64,000 nucleotides of DNA, taken from the NCBI RefSeq assembly GCF_001649575.2, contig NC_051450.1, positions 7,195,385 to 7,259,384 of the forward strand, given 5' to 3'. How positions within the stretch are numbered: the stretch's first letter is position 1; every line of letters starts with the position of its first letter. Shown here piece after piece: positions 1 to 12,700 of the stretch. The stretch is from Kryptolebias marmoratus (Eukaryota; Chordata; Actinopteri; Cyprinodontiformes; Rivulidae). Made by a program: the position numbers and the translations under genes. A model generated the notes under the pieces. That model had not been told where the DNA came from. It saw only the letters and a program-made list of their open reading frames with translations, and did not search any database.

Positions 1-714
1 TTTTATATACATACTAGGTTAAAAAACTATGGTGAGTTATTCTCTGAAATAAAATAAATTTAATAAGCCGCTGACATCTGTTGGTTCAAACCAGTGAAGA
101 AGGAAAAGATAAGTATCTGTGTCATACCCCATCTAATAAAATGTAAACATTTATGAATTAGGTGGGCCTTTGTGAGTTGATTCTATATTTAAAATAATTA
201 AATTATTGATTGAAATAAAATGGCACAGAGTTAGAGTGAACAGAAAACAGGCCAGTTTGCTGAATTAGTATCTGTCTTAAGAAATGTGCTTTAATAAATG
301 CAGAAAGCTTCATTCATTATAACTTTCAATAAAGCTTTTTTTATTAAAGGCAAATCTTTCATTTTTATCTGATTGTGATTAAATTGACTTGTCATATTTT
401 TACAAATGGCTTTATTTTAATGACTTGCCATATAGTAATCAGTCATAGAAAGCTGTACATTGACATTTTCTGTTTTTTTCTCAGCAACTTGTATCAAATG
501 TGTCAAAAATTAAATTAATTTTCTGGTGGATTTTAAAGGAAGCAAACAGATTAAACTATTCCTGCAAATTGATCAATCTGTTTGGCTCCTTGCATTATGA
601 AAAGGATTTTGTTGCAAAAAAATTTGATTCACATATTGCATAAATTTGGACAGAAAATTACTAAAACTAGCCTTCTTTATCATGGTCAATATTTATTTCA
701 ACTTTAGTTTTGGT
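1..714. other. palmd intron, AT-rich
   Basis: Left edge to the first palmd exon seen. No coding signal is visible here, and I did not find the expected initiator exon (a Met followed by an ERLQAI-type sequence). Confidence 0.5.
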
Positions 715-789
715 CAAAGTCACAAACAGCCACTGTAGAGGGGCCAAAGAGCCACATGTGGGCCCAGAGCCACAGATTACAGACCCCTG
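715..789 (-). mobile_element. hAT-type element end, remnant
   Basis: Read on the minus strand it begins CAGGGGTCTGTAATCTGTGG and continues GCTCTGGGCCCACATGTGGC, a common hAT-type terminal sequence in vertebrates. Only one end is recognisable, and the other boundary is not seen. Confidence 0.5.
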
Positions 790-917
790 CCTTAGAGACA
801 TTTGTGACTTTTGGTGTCCAGTTGTCAGCTCAAGGTCAGCAGGGCGAGGCAACAGGTGGAATAGTTTCCATGCTACAAAATGCACTCATGGGGCAGGCGT
901 CTGCTTTCTCTCCACAG

Positions 918-998
918 GACAAAAGAAGAATCCAAGAAGATATCGCCAAGAAAAGAAGACAGATCGAGGAGGAGAAGTTAAAACTCCAGTATATAAAG
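918..998 (+). CDS. palmd: palmd exon, first coiled-coil segment
   Basis: 81 nt, 27 codons, phase 0 at both ends. The acceptor is a ctctccacag context and the donor is AAG|gtattc. It encodes [12 protein letters not shown] onward to LKLQYIK, which aligns with the conserved second coding exon of paralemmins. Open frame continues to both sides of the splice sites, but that sequence is intronic. Confidence 0.9.
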
Positions 999-3530
999 GT
1001 ATTCTTTAATTCAATGAATGTAAAACCTCAGCTTCACCTGTACGTTTCATTCTTTCTAAAACACAAAAAGGCTCTTCCTCATAACAAGTTCAACCAATGG
1101 AATCTGCTTACAACAAACACAATTACCAGTGTATATGTATGTAAAATCAATCAAAACAAACATTTATTTTCATTCAATCTGAAGTATACAGATTTTTTAA
1201 AAGAAATATGGAAACTTGTTTTTTTTTCATTAGCTTGTGTTGAGCTTAAGTGTACAATTTAGTCAAATGCTCAAAACTCAGTTAAGTTCATATAGATTCT
1301 GATTCATAGTAGCTGACAAACTTTCTCGTATTTAGTCCAAACTTGGTTATCATACATATTCAAATTCTAAGTTTCTCAAGCCCAAATGAAAGCATAAAGA
1401 AATGCAATCCTACATGTGATTGTTTACAGCACTTTCTGTACCATCCTATCCTAAAGCTACTATAATATATACTGTACATCTGTATATACAATAACAGCTT
1501 TAAATGGCATATAAAGCTGTTTAACAGTCCCGGGTCATCTTTGCTGGATGAGTTGATGATGCAGCAAATGTTTTCAGTTAGTAAGAGGTCAGGTCAGTTC
1601 AGACTCTTCTTCTACGAAGCCCTGTTGTTATAATGGACACAGCCTGTGATTTAACATTATACTGCAGAAATATGCAAGACCTGCCCTGAAAAATATGTCA
1701 TCGGGATGGGAGCAGATGTTGTTCTAAAACTTGTAAATACTTTCCTGCATTAATGGAGCCTTTCCAGATGTGTAAGCTGCCCACGCCATAGGCACTAATG
1801 CACCCCCATACCATCAGAGAGGCAGGCTTTTGAGCTGTGCGCTGATAGCAGGCCAGATGGTCTCTCTCCTCTTTAATACGGAAGATGTAGCATCTTTTGT
1901 TTCAAAAAGAAAATTCATATTTTGATTTATCTGACCACATAGCAGTTTTTAATTTTGCCTCAGTCCATTTTAAATGAGCTTCGGACAAAGAAGACAGCAG
2001 CGTTTCTGGATGGTGTCCACTCAATCTTCTTTCTGACCTGTTGCTAATTAACCTAATTAGTTATACATACAACTTACTTTTACAAGTTTTTGCTGTCCCT
2101 GGACCAACAGTTCTGATTTCAAATGACTATTTTTTAAAGAACTGGTACAATACCTATATTTAAATATCTGATATGTTTATTTACTATTTTTTGTGCGGGT
2201 GTGGGTGTATGTATATGTGGAGGAAAAGGCCTGTCAAAACTATAAATTTGTCTCAGTATATTTCCTATGTGTTGGTGTGTTTAACTGGCAGAAAAAATCT
2301 CTGAGGGAACAATGGCTGATGGATGGTCTGAGTCAGCAGTCGGAGGAGGAACAGGAGGCCATGAGGCTTCAGGCTCAAGATGAGCAGCAGCAGAGTGATC
2401 AGCTGCAGAGCAACATCCTCAGGTAACCTGAGAGTGAAAACACTCAACTACAGTCAATCTCTTCTTACATCCCACTCTGGATACATATTAGAAAAAGCTA
2501 GCTGAGTCTACAAAATGCACAAGTCCTTTAACTTAATAAGTAGGGAAACCTAATTTAGATAAGTTTTCACACGGAAAATTACAAAATGCTTTACATTAAA
2601 TGAAAATACAATACAATAAAGGGGAAAACAATGAAGCTATAAACAGGCACACAATCCTTAAAATAAGGGAAATAAAAACAGTCATAAAGTCATAAAAACA
2701 AATTCTTTTCTGCTACCTAAAGAAAATAAGTCTTCAGGAGTTTAATGGTTTTGTCTTTTAAACATATTACCGCTGGTAATACAATGTAAAAATATTCTTT
2801 AAATTCAAAAATATCCATTTATCCTTTTTTTTTTAACCCGCTGTTCCATTCAGGGTCACAGGGAGCTGGTTCTTATCTCCAGCAGTCCCTGTGTGAGAGG
2901 CTGGGGACAGTCCATCACAGGGACACATGAAGACAATCATAAAATATTTTTTATTTAAAATATTGCTGCTTTTTTTGTTGACAATTGTGTGCCTGACATA
3001 AACATGCTCATTCAAGAAATAATTCACTTCAGAATATTCTGAAAAGGTTTATGAGTCTCTAGTTTGATTAAAATTTCTTTTGCAATCCAGCCGATAACCA
3101 CTGAGAAAATGTAAATTATAAAAAAACAACCAAAAGCCTCTCACATACTTCTACATTCCTGACTATTCATGTGACTCCACGCATCAGGCTTGTGCCAGAT
3201 GTTATTAGCTTTAACCTAGAAGATTTCCAACTTTAAAGACTTTTTATTTATTTTTACATTTACATGTGAGGCAGCCACTTTAAGGTGCTGCCATATAAAA
3301 GGAAAATTACTAAATATATGCTCTAAAGATATAGTATACAACCCAGTACATACTATTTGGAAAGCACTGTCTTTCTTTAGAATTTATTAAAGTAATTCAT
3401 TCTTATTGATTTCGATATGGATATAGATATAGATACATAATGATGATGACAATAATTTATGGATTCTTTACAGAAAAATATAATTATATATAAATGGATA
3501 ATGTTACTTAGTGAATAGAATAACATCATC

Positions 3531-3583
<53 letters not shown>

Positions 3584-3655
3584 ATAGATAGATATCTATC
3601 TATCTATCTATCTATCTATATAGATAGATAGATAGATAGATAGATATCTATCTAT

Positions 3656-3741
<86 letters not shown>

Positions 3742-6700
3742 GATGATGATGATGATGATCCTTTGCAGGGAAATATAATTATATATAAATATATAATGTT
3801 ACCTAGTGACCTTTCCATTTATCATAGCTCATTATTTGTCCGCCCAGAATAGAGAAGGAGATTGATGCCTTGGAGACACAGGAGCTCAACATTTCTGCCA
3901 ATGAAGAGGTGGTTCTGAAGCGGTTAAAAGAGGTGGAGAGAACACCTGAGGACATCATCAAGGTAGGTTCAAATCATCTGTTTCAATATGCATGCCTCAC
4001 TCACTTTTGTACTGATGTGTGCTTCTGACTAACTGGTTTATGCTACTAAGAAATACTAAGAAATGCTGTTTTCTAATTTACTGCAATGAAGAATGATAAT
4101 AAATTACACCACCTTTTAAAAAATAAAATAAAATCATCGTCTAAACAAAGATCTGGATCGTTGTGATTTGATGTATTTTTTTAAGCTGCAGACACTTGTA
4201 ACAGATGGGAAGCTAATGTTCATTGTGAACAATACTTGTAATAAAAAAATAAATAAATAAAAGCACAACCGTGACAGTATGAGCTATTTGTTTTCATAAA
4301 TTCTCAAAAAAAGGGATTTACTTTTATATTAATAAAGAAATCCCCCTGATCTGAAAAAAGAAGTCAGCGTGGAAATGTTTTAGGATAAAAGATGTTGTGT
4401 ACTTTGATCCTGCATGTAAATTTATACAATAAAGTTAAAAAAAAGCAATAGTTGTTGCCACTTGTGATGCTAACATAATGAAGTGATGTGATTGGGATTA
4501 TAAGAGTTTCCATGCCTTTAATTGTGTTATCTTACATCATAATTAAACAAAATAACTAAGAGATTGATGTCAGGGACAATCACAGAATCTGTTTACATGG
4601 TACAGACAGTCCTCCAATCTGGATTTCTCTTCCTGAGACTAGGACCAAAAAAAGAAGTGAGAAGTGTGCTGGTACCCATTTTTAAGAACGTGGGTGATGT
4701 ACAGAGTTGTAGCAACTGCAGGGGGATTAAGTTGATGAACTACACAATGAAGATCTGGGACAGAGTTGTGGAAGCTAGACTTAGACAAGAGTTGACTACT
4801 TGTAAGCAGCAGGATGGTTTAATGCCAAGAAAGAGCACCACAGATGCCATCTTTGCTTTGAGGATGCTGAAGTACAGAGAGAGTCAGAAAGAACTTCATT
4901 GTATCTTTGTGGATTTAGAAAAAGCATAAACAGGGTGCCAAAGGGGGAGCTGTGGTGTTGTATGAGGAAATCTGGAGTGGCAGAGAAGTATGTTAGACTG
5001 GTACAGGACATGTGTGAGGACAGCAGGACAGTGGTGAGGTGGGCTGTAGGAGTGACAGACAGCTTCAATGTGGAGGTGGGAGTGCATCAAGGATCGGCTC
5101 TTAGCCCCTTCTTGTTTGCTCTGGTGATGGACAGACTAAAGGATGAGGTCAGACAGGAATCCCCATGGACTATGATATGCACTTGAAAGATGAAGGGTGA
5201 AAGTCAGCCGCAGCAAGACAGAATACATGTGTGTGAATGAGAGGGAGGCAGGTGGAACATTAAGGCTACAAGGAGCAGAGGTCACAAAGGTGCAGGACTT
5301 CAAGTACTTTGGGTCGACTGTCCAGGAAAACAGGGAGTGTGGTAAAGAAGTGAAAAAGAGAGTCCAGGCAGGAGGAGTGGATGGAGAAAAGTTTCAGGAG
5401 GGATTTGTGACAAAAGGGTGGCAGCAAAGGTCAAAGGAAAAGTTTACAAGACAGTGGTGAGAGCAGCTATGTTTTATAGTTTGGAGACAGTGAGACGGAC
5501 AAAAAGACAGGAGACAAAACTGGAAGTGGCAGAGCTGAAGATGTTGAGGTTCTCCATGGGAGTGGAAAGGATGGATAGGATTAGGAATGAGGTCATCAGA
5601 GGTACAGCACAGGTTGAAAGACTGGGAGATAAAGTTAGAGAGACCAGACTGAGATGGTTTGGACATGTGCAGAGGAGGGACAGTGGGTATATTGGTTGAA
5701 GGATGTTAGAGATACAGATGCCAGGAAAAGGACAAAGAGGAGATATATGGATGCCATTAGAGAGGACATGGAAGTAGTTGGAGTGAGGACAGAGAACACA
5801 GAAGACAGAGTTAGATGGAGGAGGATGACTCACTGTGGGGACCTCCCCTTTCTAATTACTTTGAACAGACATTGTGATACTGTATCCTCTTTGGCACAAA
5901 GGCAACAAAAACCTGCCCATAGTTGTCGTTTTGCCGTATTTCATTCTGCAGGGAAAATTTCCTCTTTCTTTCACTGTCTCTCTGAGTGACTACCATCTAA
6001 CACCATCTTTAGCACAAAGATGCATACTTAGTTTGGTATAAAAAAAAACCAATACCTTTCTGATTTACATTGACCTTTGTGTTGTGTTAAACAATAAGGC
6101 ACAAAGGTTGCTGTACTGTATGGTGGAAAAATAAAATGTATGAAATTGATTGAAACTAGGGTAATTTCTTAAAAATCAACTGTAATCATGACACACTATG
6201 GCAGTGTGCTTGGATAAAGCACGTAGAGCTGAAAGGCACAGCTAATCCCAGCCCTTCTATATTGAGAGGAGGCGACTGACCTCACCTCCTGGCACAGGAG
6301 GAGCCCCACTACTCAACCATCTCTGCTGCTGGAAGTCTTCGTGATAGCAAGCATTACCCGACATGATTGATGATAAGCAAAAACACGGCTGTAAATATAA
6401 TACTATAGGTGCAAAATAAAACTGAAACAAACAAAAATAAAAACACAATTCTCTTTTAGACTTCTGTAAAAGTTATACAACTGCTAAAAAGTACATTTTT
6501 ACAACATGAGGAAATGTTAACTGTTTCTGTGGCTGAGGTTACATGAACAATTTCTATCATTTAAAGTAAGTTCTCGGCATCCAACAGTCTTCCCTTCTGA
6601 CTATTCTTCAGTCATATTAGGAGTTTATGCAGAACAGAAAAAAAATCAGGACGAATAATGTTTACCTGCATTCAAACTAAGCTTTTAAACCCATTCAAAA

Positions 6701-9700
6701 CTCAATAATATTAATAATCTAGAAAATAAATTATTTTTACATAAGCTTTATGAAATTATTGACTGGACACAATAAGAAATAAAGGTTATCAAACTGTTAA
6801 AACAAAACCTAAATCCCAACTGGTAAATCAGTGATAAATATTAATTCTATTCACTTTTGTTAAATACAGATTCAGAGATGTATTCTTGCATATTTGTTTT
6901 AGTAAAAGTGTTTTATGTCCTTTTACCTGTAGTATGCATCATAATAACATTAGGAACATAGTAGTAGCATAGTAATTTTCAGCCTCTACAAATCATTTTA
7001 TAATACATAATGAGTTTTTAAAACAGATGATTTCATTCAAAACCTTTGAAATGATACTAAGACCTTGCATCTAGAATAACATTTTAAAACTCTGGGTTAA
7101 TTAACACCCATGAATTAACAGTGAGCAATGTGAAAGTTGCAGCAAATCACAAAAATGTCTATGATTTTATTTTATTTTAGATATTGTCTTGATATGTTCA
7201 TCAAATGTTCTCAATGAGTGTTATACCTTTTTTCAGTGCTTAGGCTAAATATGCATCATTTAAATTTGTTAAATGAACTATTAACAAAACATTTACTCTG
7301 TTTTTCCTTTGGTATAAAGTGACACTTTTTATACAGACACCAAATTTAGTTGGGGCTAGTTAAAAAAATGTGCTGACATCAAACCAGATTCTTTGGTATA
7401 TAGGTACTTGAAAAGACTGACTTTTAGATCAATAGGTTGCTTAAAAAAAGAATCCCTTTCTACCTTTAGGAAAAGACAGCATGCTTTTGTCTGACCAAAA
7501 ATGCAAATTTTGCAGCAGATATGTATCTTGCAAAATCAATAAAAGGAAATTAAATGCCAAACTGAATAAGGGATATTAGCTAATAAAAAGGCTTTTTGTG
7601 AGAATAGTGTGCCATGTTGCAACATCACAGATCCAGTGACTGAAGCCAAGACTGCAGCTGTGTATTTGCTGATATGAACATACTCTAATGAGCCAATTAA
7701 ACAAGAATAGAATGCCAGCATTAACAGCCTCAACAACTGTTTTTGGTGATTTATATCAATTTCTGACTACTCTTTTTATATCAGAAATTTGCTATTTGCA
7801 TTCATCTTTACACTTTAATTTCTTGATACCATCTCAAGAACCCTTACTTTTGTTTCATAAACTACAGTGGGGTTCTGATCCCAACATCTGGAACCACTGG
7901 TCTAAACCCTGATAGTCCTAACAATCCAAATAATAAATAAATAATCTACTGTTGAATTAATTTCACAACATAGTTCATAGTCCAGGGATAGGCAACCCTG
8001 GTCCTCGAGGGCCACTATCCTGCATGTTTTACTTGTTTCTTTGCTCCAACACACCTGATTTCAGTGGTTAAATTACCTCTTCATGTTCTGCAGAAGCCTG
8101 TTAATCATCCATTGATTCAAATCAGGTTTGTTGGAGCAGAGGAACAAGAAAAACATGTAGGATAGTGGCGCTCGAGGACCGAGGTTGCCTACCCCTGTCA
8201 TAGTCAATGTAAAGACCCAAATATAAAGTTGAACCCAAGTATTATTTAAAATATTTTGTAACATGATTTATTTGGTAGCTTAGAAGCATCATTTTATTCA
8301 TTATTTTATTTATTCATTTTAATTAGGTACCGAGAAACAAAAAAGGAGTTGTAAGCTTTTTGATTGGGTGGGCCTTGCCAACACATTAGGGGGCTCAGGC
8401 CCTAGCAGGTTCACTCAGAACAAACGCCCCTGCCTCAGCCAGTCCCCCAGGATGGACGGCCATCTGCCTCGACAGGCTGAGAGTAAAAAGTCTGAACTAT
8501 TAGTTCAGGTATAGTTTCTATGGGAAGAAAACAGAACAGTAGGTAATGGGAGCAGTAACTGCATGTACAAGCAAGTAAAGCGGTATAAGACCCCATCTAC
8601 ACTACTTCAGAGACTAATTTTATTTTATTTTTTTTCCTATGATCATGTCATGCTAACAAAAATGCTCAAATAACAGATGGTGAAAACGATCAAATCAACA
8701 TCTCAAAATACAAAGAAAGAATACTTTTAGTTTGGTTACAGATTCTCCAAAACCATTTACAGTCATGCATTTATGCTCCTCATATATATATATACAGTGT
8801 AAAAGGAATGTCCAAAATACCTCAAAAGGTTTAAAGGAGTTCTCAGTTTACTCTAGAGTCAACCAAGCTTGCAGTCTTGTCACTTGAGTTTTGAAACTTT
8901 TCAAAAAATTGTGCATCAGATTTTCATATTTCCTCTTGACTTTTCTGTAATTTTATGTCCCAAACTACTCTCCGACAGCTGCAGCTAGCTGACTCAGTTG
9001 ACTTCATCCTCTGGTTTATATTACACACTGCTCTTGAAGGTTACAGAAAGGTGTTGTTGTAGTTTACAAGGCACACAATATAGGTTTACAACTTGATAAA
9101 TGCCGAGGGTTGTTTAGTTTTTTTTTTACTCACTGCATGCTGCCTGTGACTCCTCTGCTAATCTCTGCTTGTTTCGAACAAGATGCACTCTCTCAGGACT
9201 GCGTGGGTGAGCTTTGGTTCACAAAGGGACGCTTAGTGTGTAGAACATGGCAGATAAACGGACTGCTCACATCGTGGGTGTGAAGTGCAAGGACTAATAT
9301 GCATGACTTACCCATTGATTGCTGTCTGGATTCAGCTTCAGTAAAAATGCACCGACTTTAACATGAAACAGTCTCCTTTGATCTGTTGCCCTGCTACTGT
9401 AACAACTTTGACCAACGACTCCTCTGTCTTCACGTATAGGACCTAAACACAGAGTTCCAGACAGGTAAAAGAAGTCTTTCAGCATTTTATGACTTTCACT
9501 TTAAAATTATTGTATGTGCTGTATCTATAAGAGACATTTTATCTAAGAAAACCTGTGATTAACGTTAGATGACTGGTTGCTCATGTTTCTTGTGCCCATT
9601 ATTTTCAAATTACTAAAGCTTAAAAATAAATATGTCTTCTTAGGCCCCCTTCATATTCAATTAACACCCAACTATGCTCTCTAAAGCCTATTAGAACATG

Positions 9701-12700
9701 GCGGATTGCAGGAAACTCAGAAAACCTCCTTCAGTGTGAAGTTATTCATCATACGGCTCCACTTTTAGTACTAGTCAGTAAGCCAGGTTTTCTGCTGCTA
9801 TCTACTATGTAGGGGTGGGAATCTTTAAACACCTCACAATTTGATCAGACCATGCTAATATGAAACTACCACTGCAGGTATCATGTCAGTGTTAGGTTGT
9901 ATTTATTGGTCCATGAAAAGTGTTGATTGGTTGTTGCAGCTTGGTGAAATTATTAACTTACAGCTGTTTTAGTAAAACCTTGAAAGTACTATCATGCATG
10001 ATCAATAGCTTGTGTGATCTTGCATGATTTGTTGGAGCTCAGAGTATGTGTTGTGAATGAGTATCAGCTTCTACCGTATGAACTTGTAGCTTCATAGCCG
10101 TAAAAACTACTGAGGTATAGCCATTTCTTGTGTTTGCTAAGGTCACTTTGTTGTAGCAGCCATCTTGAATTGGGGTCACTCTAAAAACTACTCCGTTGTA
10201 GATCTCAACGTAGTGATTGCTTTCTGAGTTTCCATTGAAATCCAGTGAGTCATGAGATAATTTGGTAATGCTACAGACAAATCAACACATGCACTCACAG
10301 CAAGAACCATTTCACTCCGCCATCACTTTTTGGTGATAATATATGGGGTTGTGATACTGCTGACATTTAAACTGCTCTTGACTCACTCCGTTTGGCATTC
10401 TGCAGATGCAAATAACATTTTGGCTTAACTTCCTGTTGACACACAACGACAAGAATCATATCAGTTTTATCTGTTTCCACCATAAACATATTTTTTTATA
10501 TGTTGAAATAATGGGCTTAAAGCATAAATGAGCAGCATAAAGTTTCTGTAATAATCATTTGATCCTTTGATGTAGTGATATTTTTAGAACAAAGACTTTT
10601 TATCTAACATGGCTGCTCTGGTCTTTGTAATATTTTCACCTATTATAATTTTGTTCCTCAGATGTGTCACAGCATGCCCTCTTGCCAATCCAAGATGTCC
10701 CACTGTTCGTTCCACAGGCCGAAGCAAAAACGCCTGTAGTTTGTAAAGCTGATAGGGATGAAACAAAAAAAGGTACGACAACAGAACAGGCTAAAAACAG
10801 TTTGTGGATAAATTGTGCAAATGTCAGGATAATCTGGTGAAGAATTATTAAACTAATGCATGCAGAGTAGAAAGAAGAAAGTAGTCTTACGGCTGTATAA
10901 CAATGGAACCATCTGTTTTCTCATGCGTAGTTGTATGCTATGACCGAAAAAGCCTCATGGCTTCACTAGGGTATTTTAATATCAATTTACTAGAATGCAA
11001 ATTGTAAACCAAAGAGATCCCTTTATGATTTCTGAGCCCCTTGTCCACACAGGAACATGTTTTGTGAACATGTAAAAGTTTTTATTTAACAGTTCCAGTC
11101 TTGTGTTCACACAGAAACAGTGTTTTTAGGAGCCTCTAAATGGTGGTATTTGGAAAATGAGTTTCAGAGTAAGAAAATCTTCAGACACCAACGTTGCATT
11201 TTTATGTGGACAGCCAGAACACAATGTTTTGAAAACTACAATGTCATAGACCCACCTCTAGCCTAACCTAGGACCCCACTCATAACAATAATGATAGATT
11301 ACGTGCTGGTGTTTGTGGTACAGATGCTAGTTTCTCATCAAGAGCAAAATCTTTTGTTTACTGTAAAACATCAATGAGCAGACAAGGCTGATGAAGAATA
11401 CCAGCCTTAAATAGAGCAGAGTAAAAATCTTTATTTTTATTACACCAAATAATCTATGAAGCATCTTTATGACTTTATTGAACAGTACTAAAAAAGAAAG
11501 TTGCAGTACATCAAGTATACATTTAAAATGTAAAGTGTATTATACATACAGTACAGTACAGTACAGTACAGTATATAATACATAGTCTATGGTTCCTACC
11601 CGGCATGTAAGCTTTTTGCTCATGCTCCATGTCTCGTATTTGGTGTATTTTTGTGGTTGTGTTACAGCACCACATACAGGCCTGGCATAATTGCTACAAC
11701 GTTTTGAGTTGTTTTCTGTGTTAAAAGAAATACATCCAGAAACGATAATGTGTTTCCAAGAATATTTTTAGAAACAAAAAATAAAAAGATTGTTTTGGTT
11801 CAGATATAGTAGAATACAGTGATGATCAGTGAAGTTCAAACTGTCACTTACTGATTAAAAGACCAAATTTTTAAAACTTAAAACAAAAAATAAATCTGAG
11901 AAGTGTGGTGTGCTTTTGTGTTCACCCCCTTTATTCTGATACCCCAAATTAAAATCCAGAGCAACAAATTACTTGCAAAAGTCATCTAGTCAATAAAAAA
12001 GGTCAGCAATTGCTAAGCAAAAATGGAGTAAAAAACTGGTGTTGTACAATCTTAGTGAATCCAGGCCAAACAGAGTCACATTTTGATAAAGAGATAATGT
12101 GACAAATTCAGTTGCTAAATAAAACCAAAGGCTGCATCCATGACGAATGAGTTCTTTGTCTGTTTTCTTGGAAAGCCGGTTTTGTTAGACTCGTTGTAAA
12201 AACATAAACATGTTTGTATTGTTGAAGGATGAAATGTGTACTTGCGAAGTGTGCCGTTATTAATCTGGCTGTTTCCCAGCTTTGGTAATTCCTTTAGGAT
12301 AGAACAGTTAAAAAGTTACCTTAAGAAATCAATGACCTCCCTCAATTCTAATTGTGTTTGGCCGAAATTGTGTGACTTCTCTTTCTATCCTTTGTCCTAA
12401 AAAGCTGTGTTTTTTTTTTTTCTTTATTCTAGCAACTTTTGCAATTAAAATCAGTGTAGAGCACGACAAAAAAACAGGCAAAAGTCAGGTGCTTTCTACG
12501 GAGACTGTGAGCCCAGAATCTGTTCCAGAGAGAGGGCTAAAGGTGTACGACGATGGCCGCAAATCTGTGTATGCACTGCAGTCTGGGAGAAACAAAACAC
12601 CCAACAGTGCGGTTGGAGAAATGACACCCACAGAGGTAGAAGAGCTCCTGCACAAGGCCACAGACAAGAAGGCGCACACTGAGGTGCAGTACCATCAGCC

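Larger units (their letters stand above)
9465..12432. other. palmd intron with dispersed repeats
   Basis: Holds a dispersed repeat (10030-10330), a block shared with 62270-62520 (11035-11280), a CAGTA microsatellite (11549-11574) and a Tc1-type remnant (11880-12000). No exon recognised. Confidence 0.5.

Noticed and set aside
756..1262. 168-codon open frame on the plus strand
   Set aside because: Only 918-998 is a palmd exon. The rest is hAT remnant upstream and intron downstream of a clear splice donor.
3533..3740. CRISPR-like regular repeat
   Set aside because: It is a simple GATA/TATC microsatellite in vertebrate DNA, with no spacers.
3962..12433. Direct splice from palmd exon 3962 to 12433
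   Set aside because: It joins phase 0 to phase 1 and gives a frameshift with an early stop. An intervening exon of 3n+1 nt is needed.
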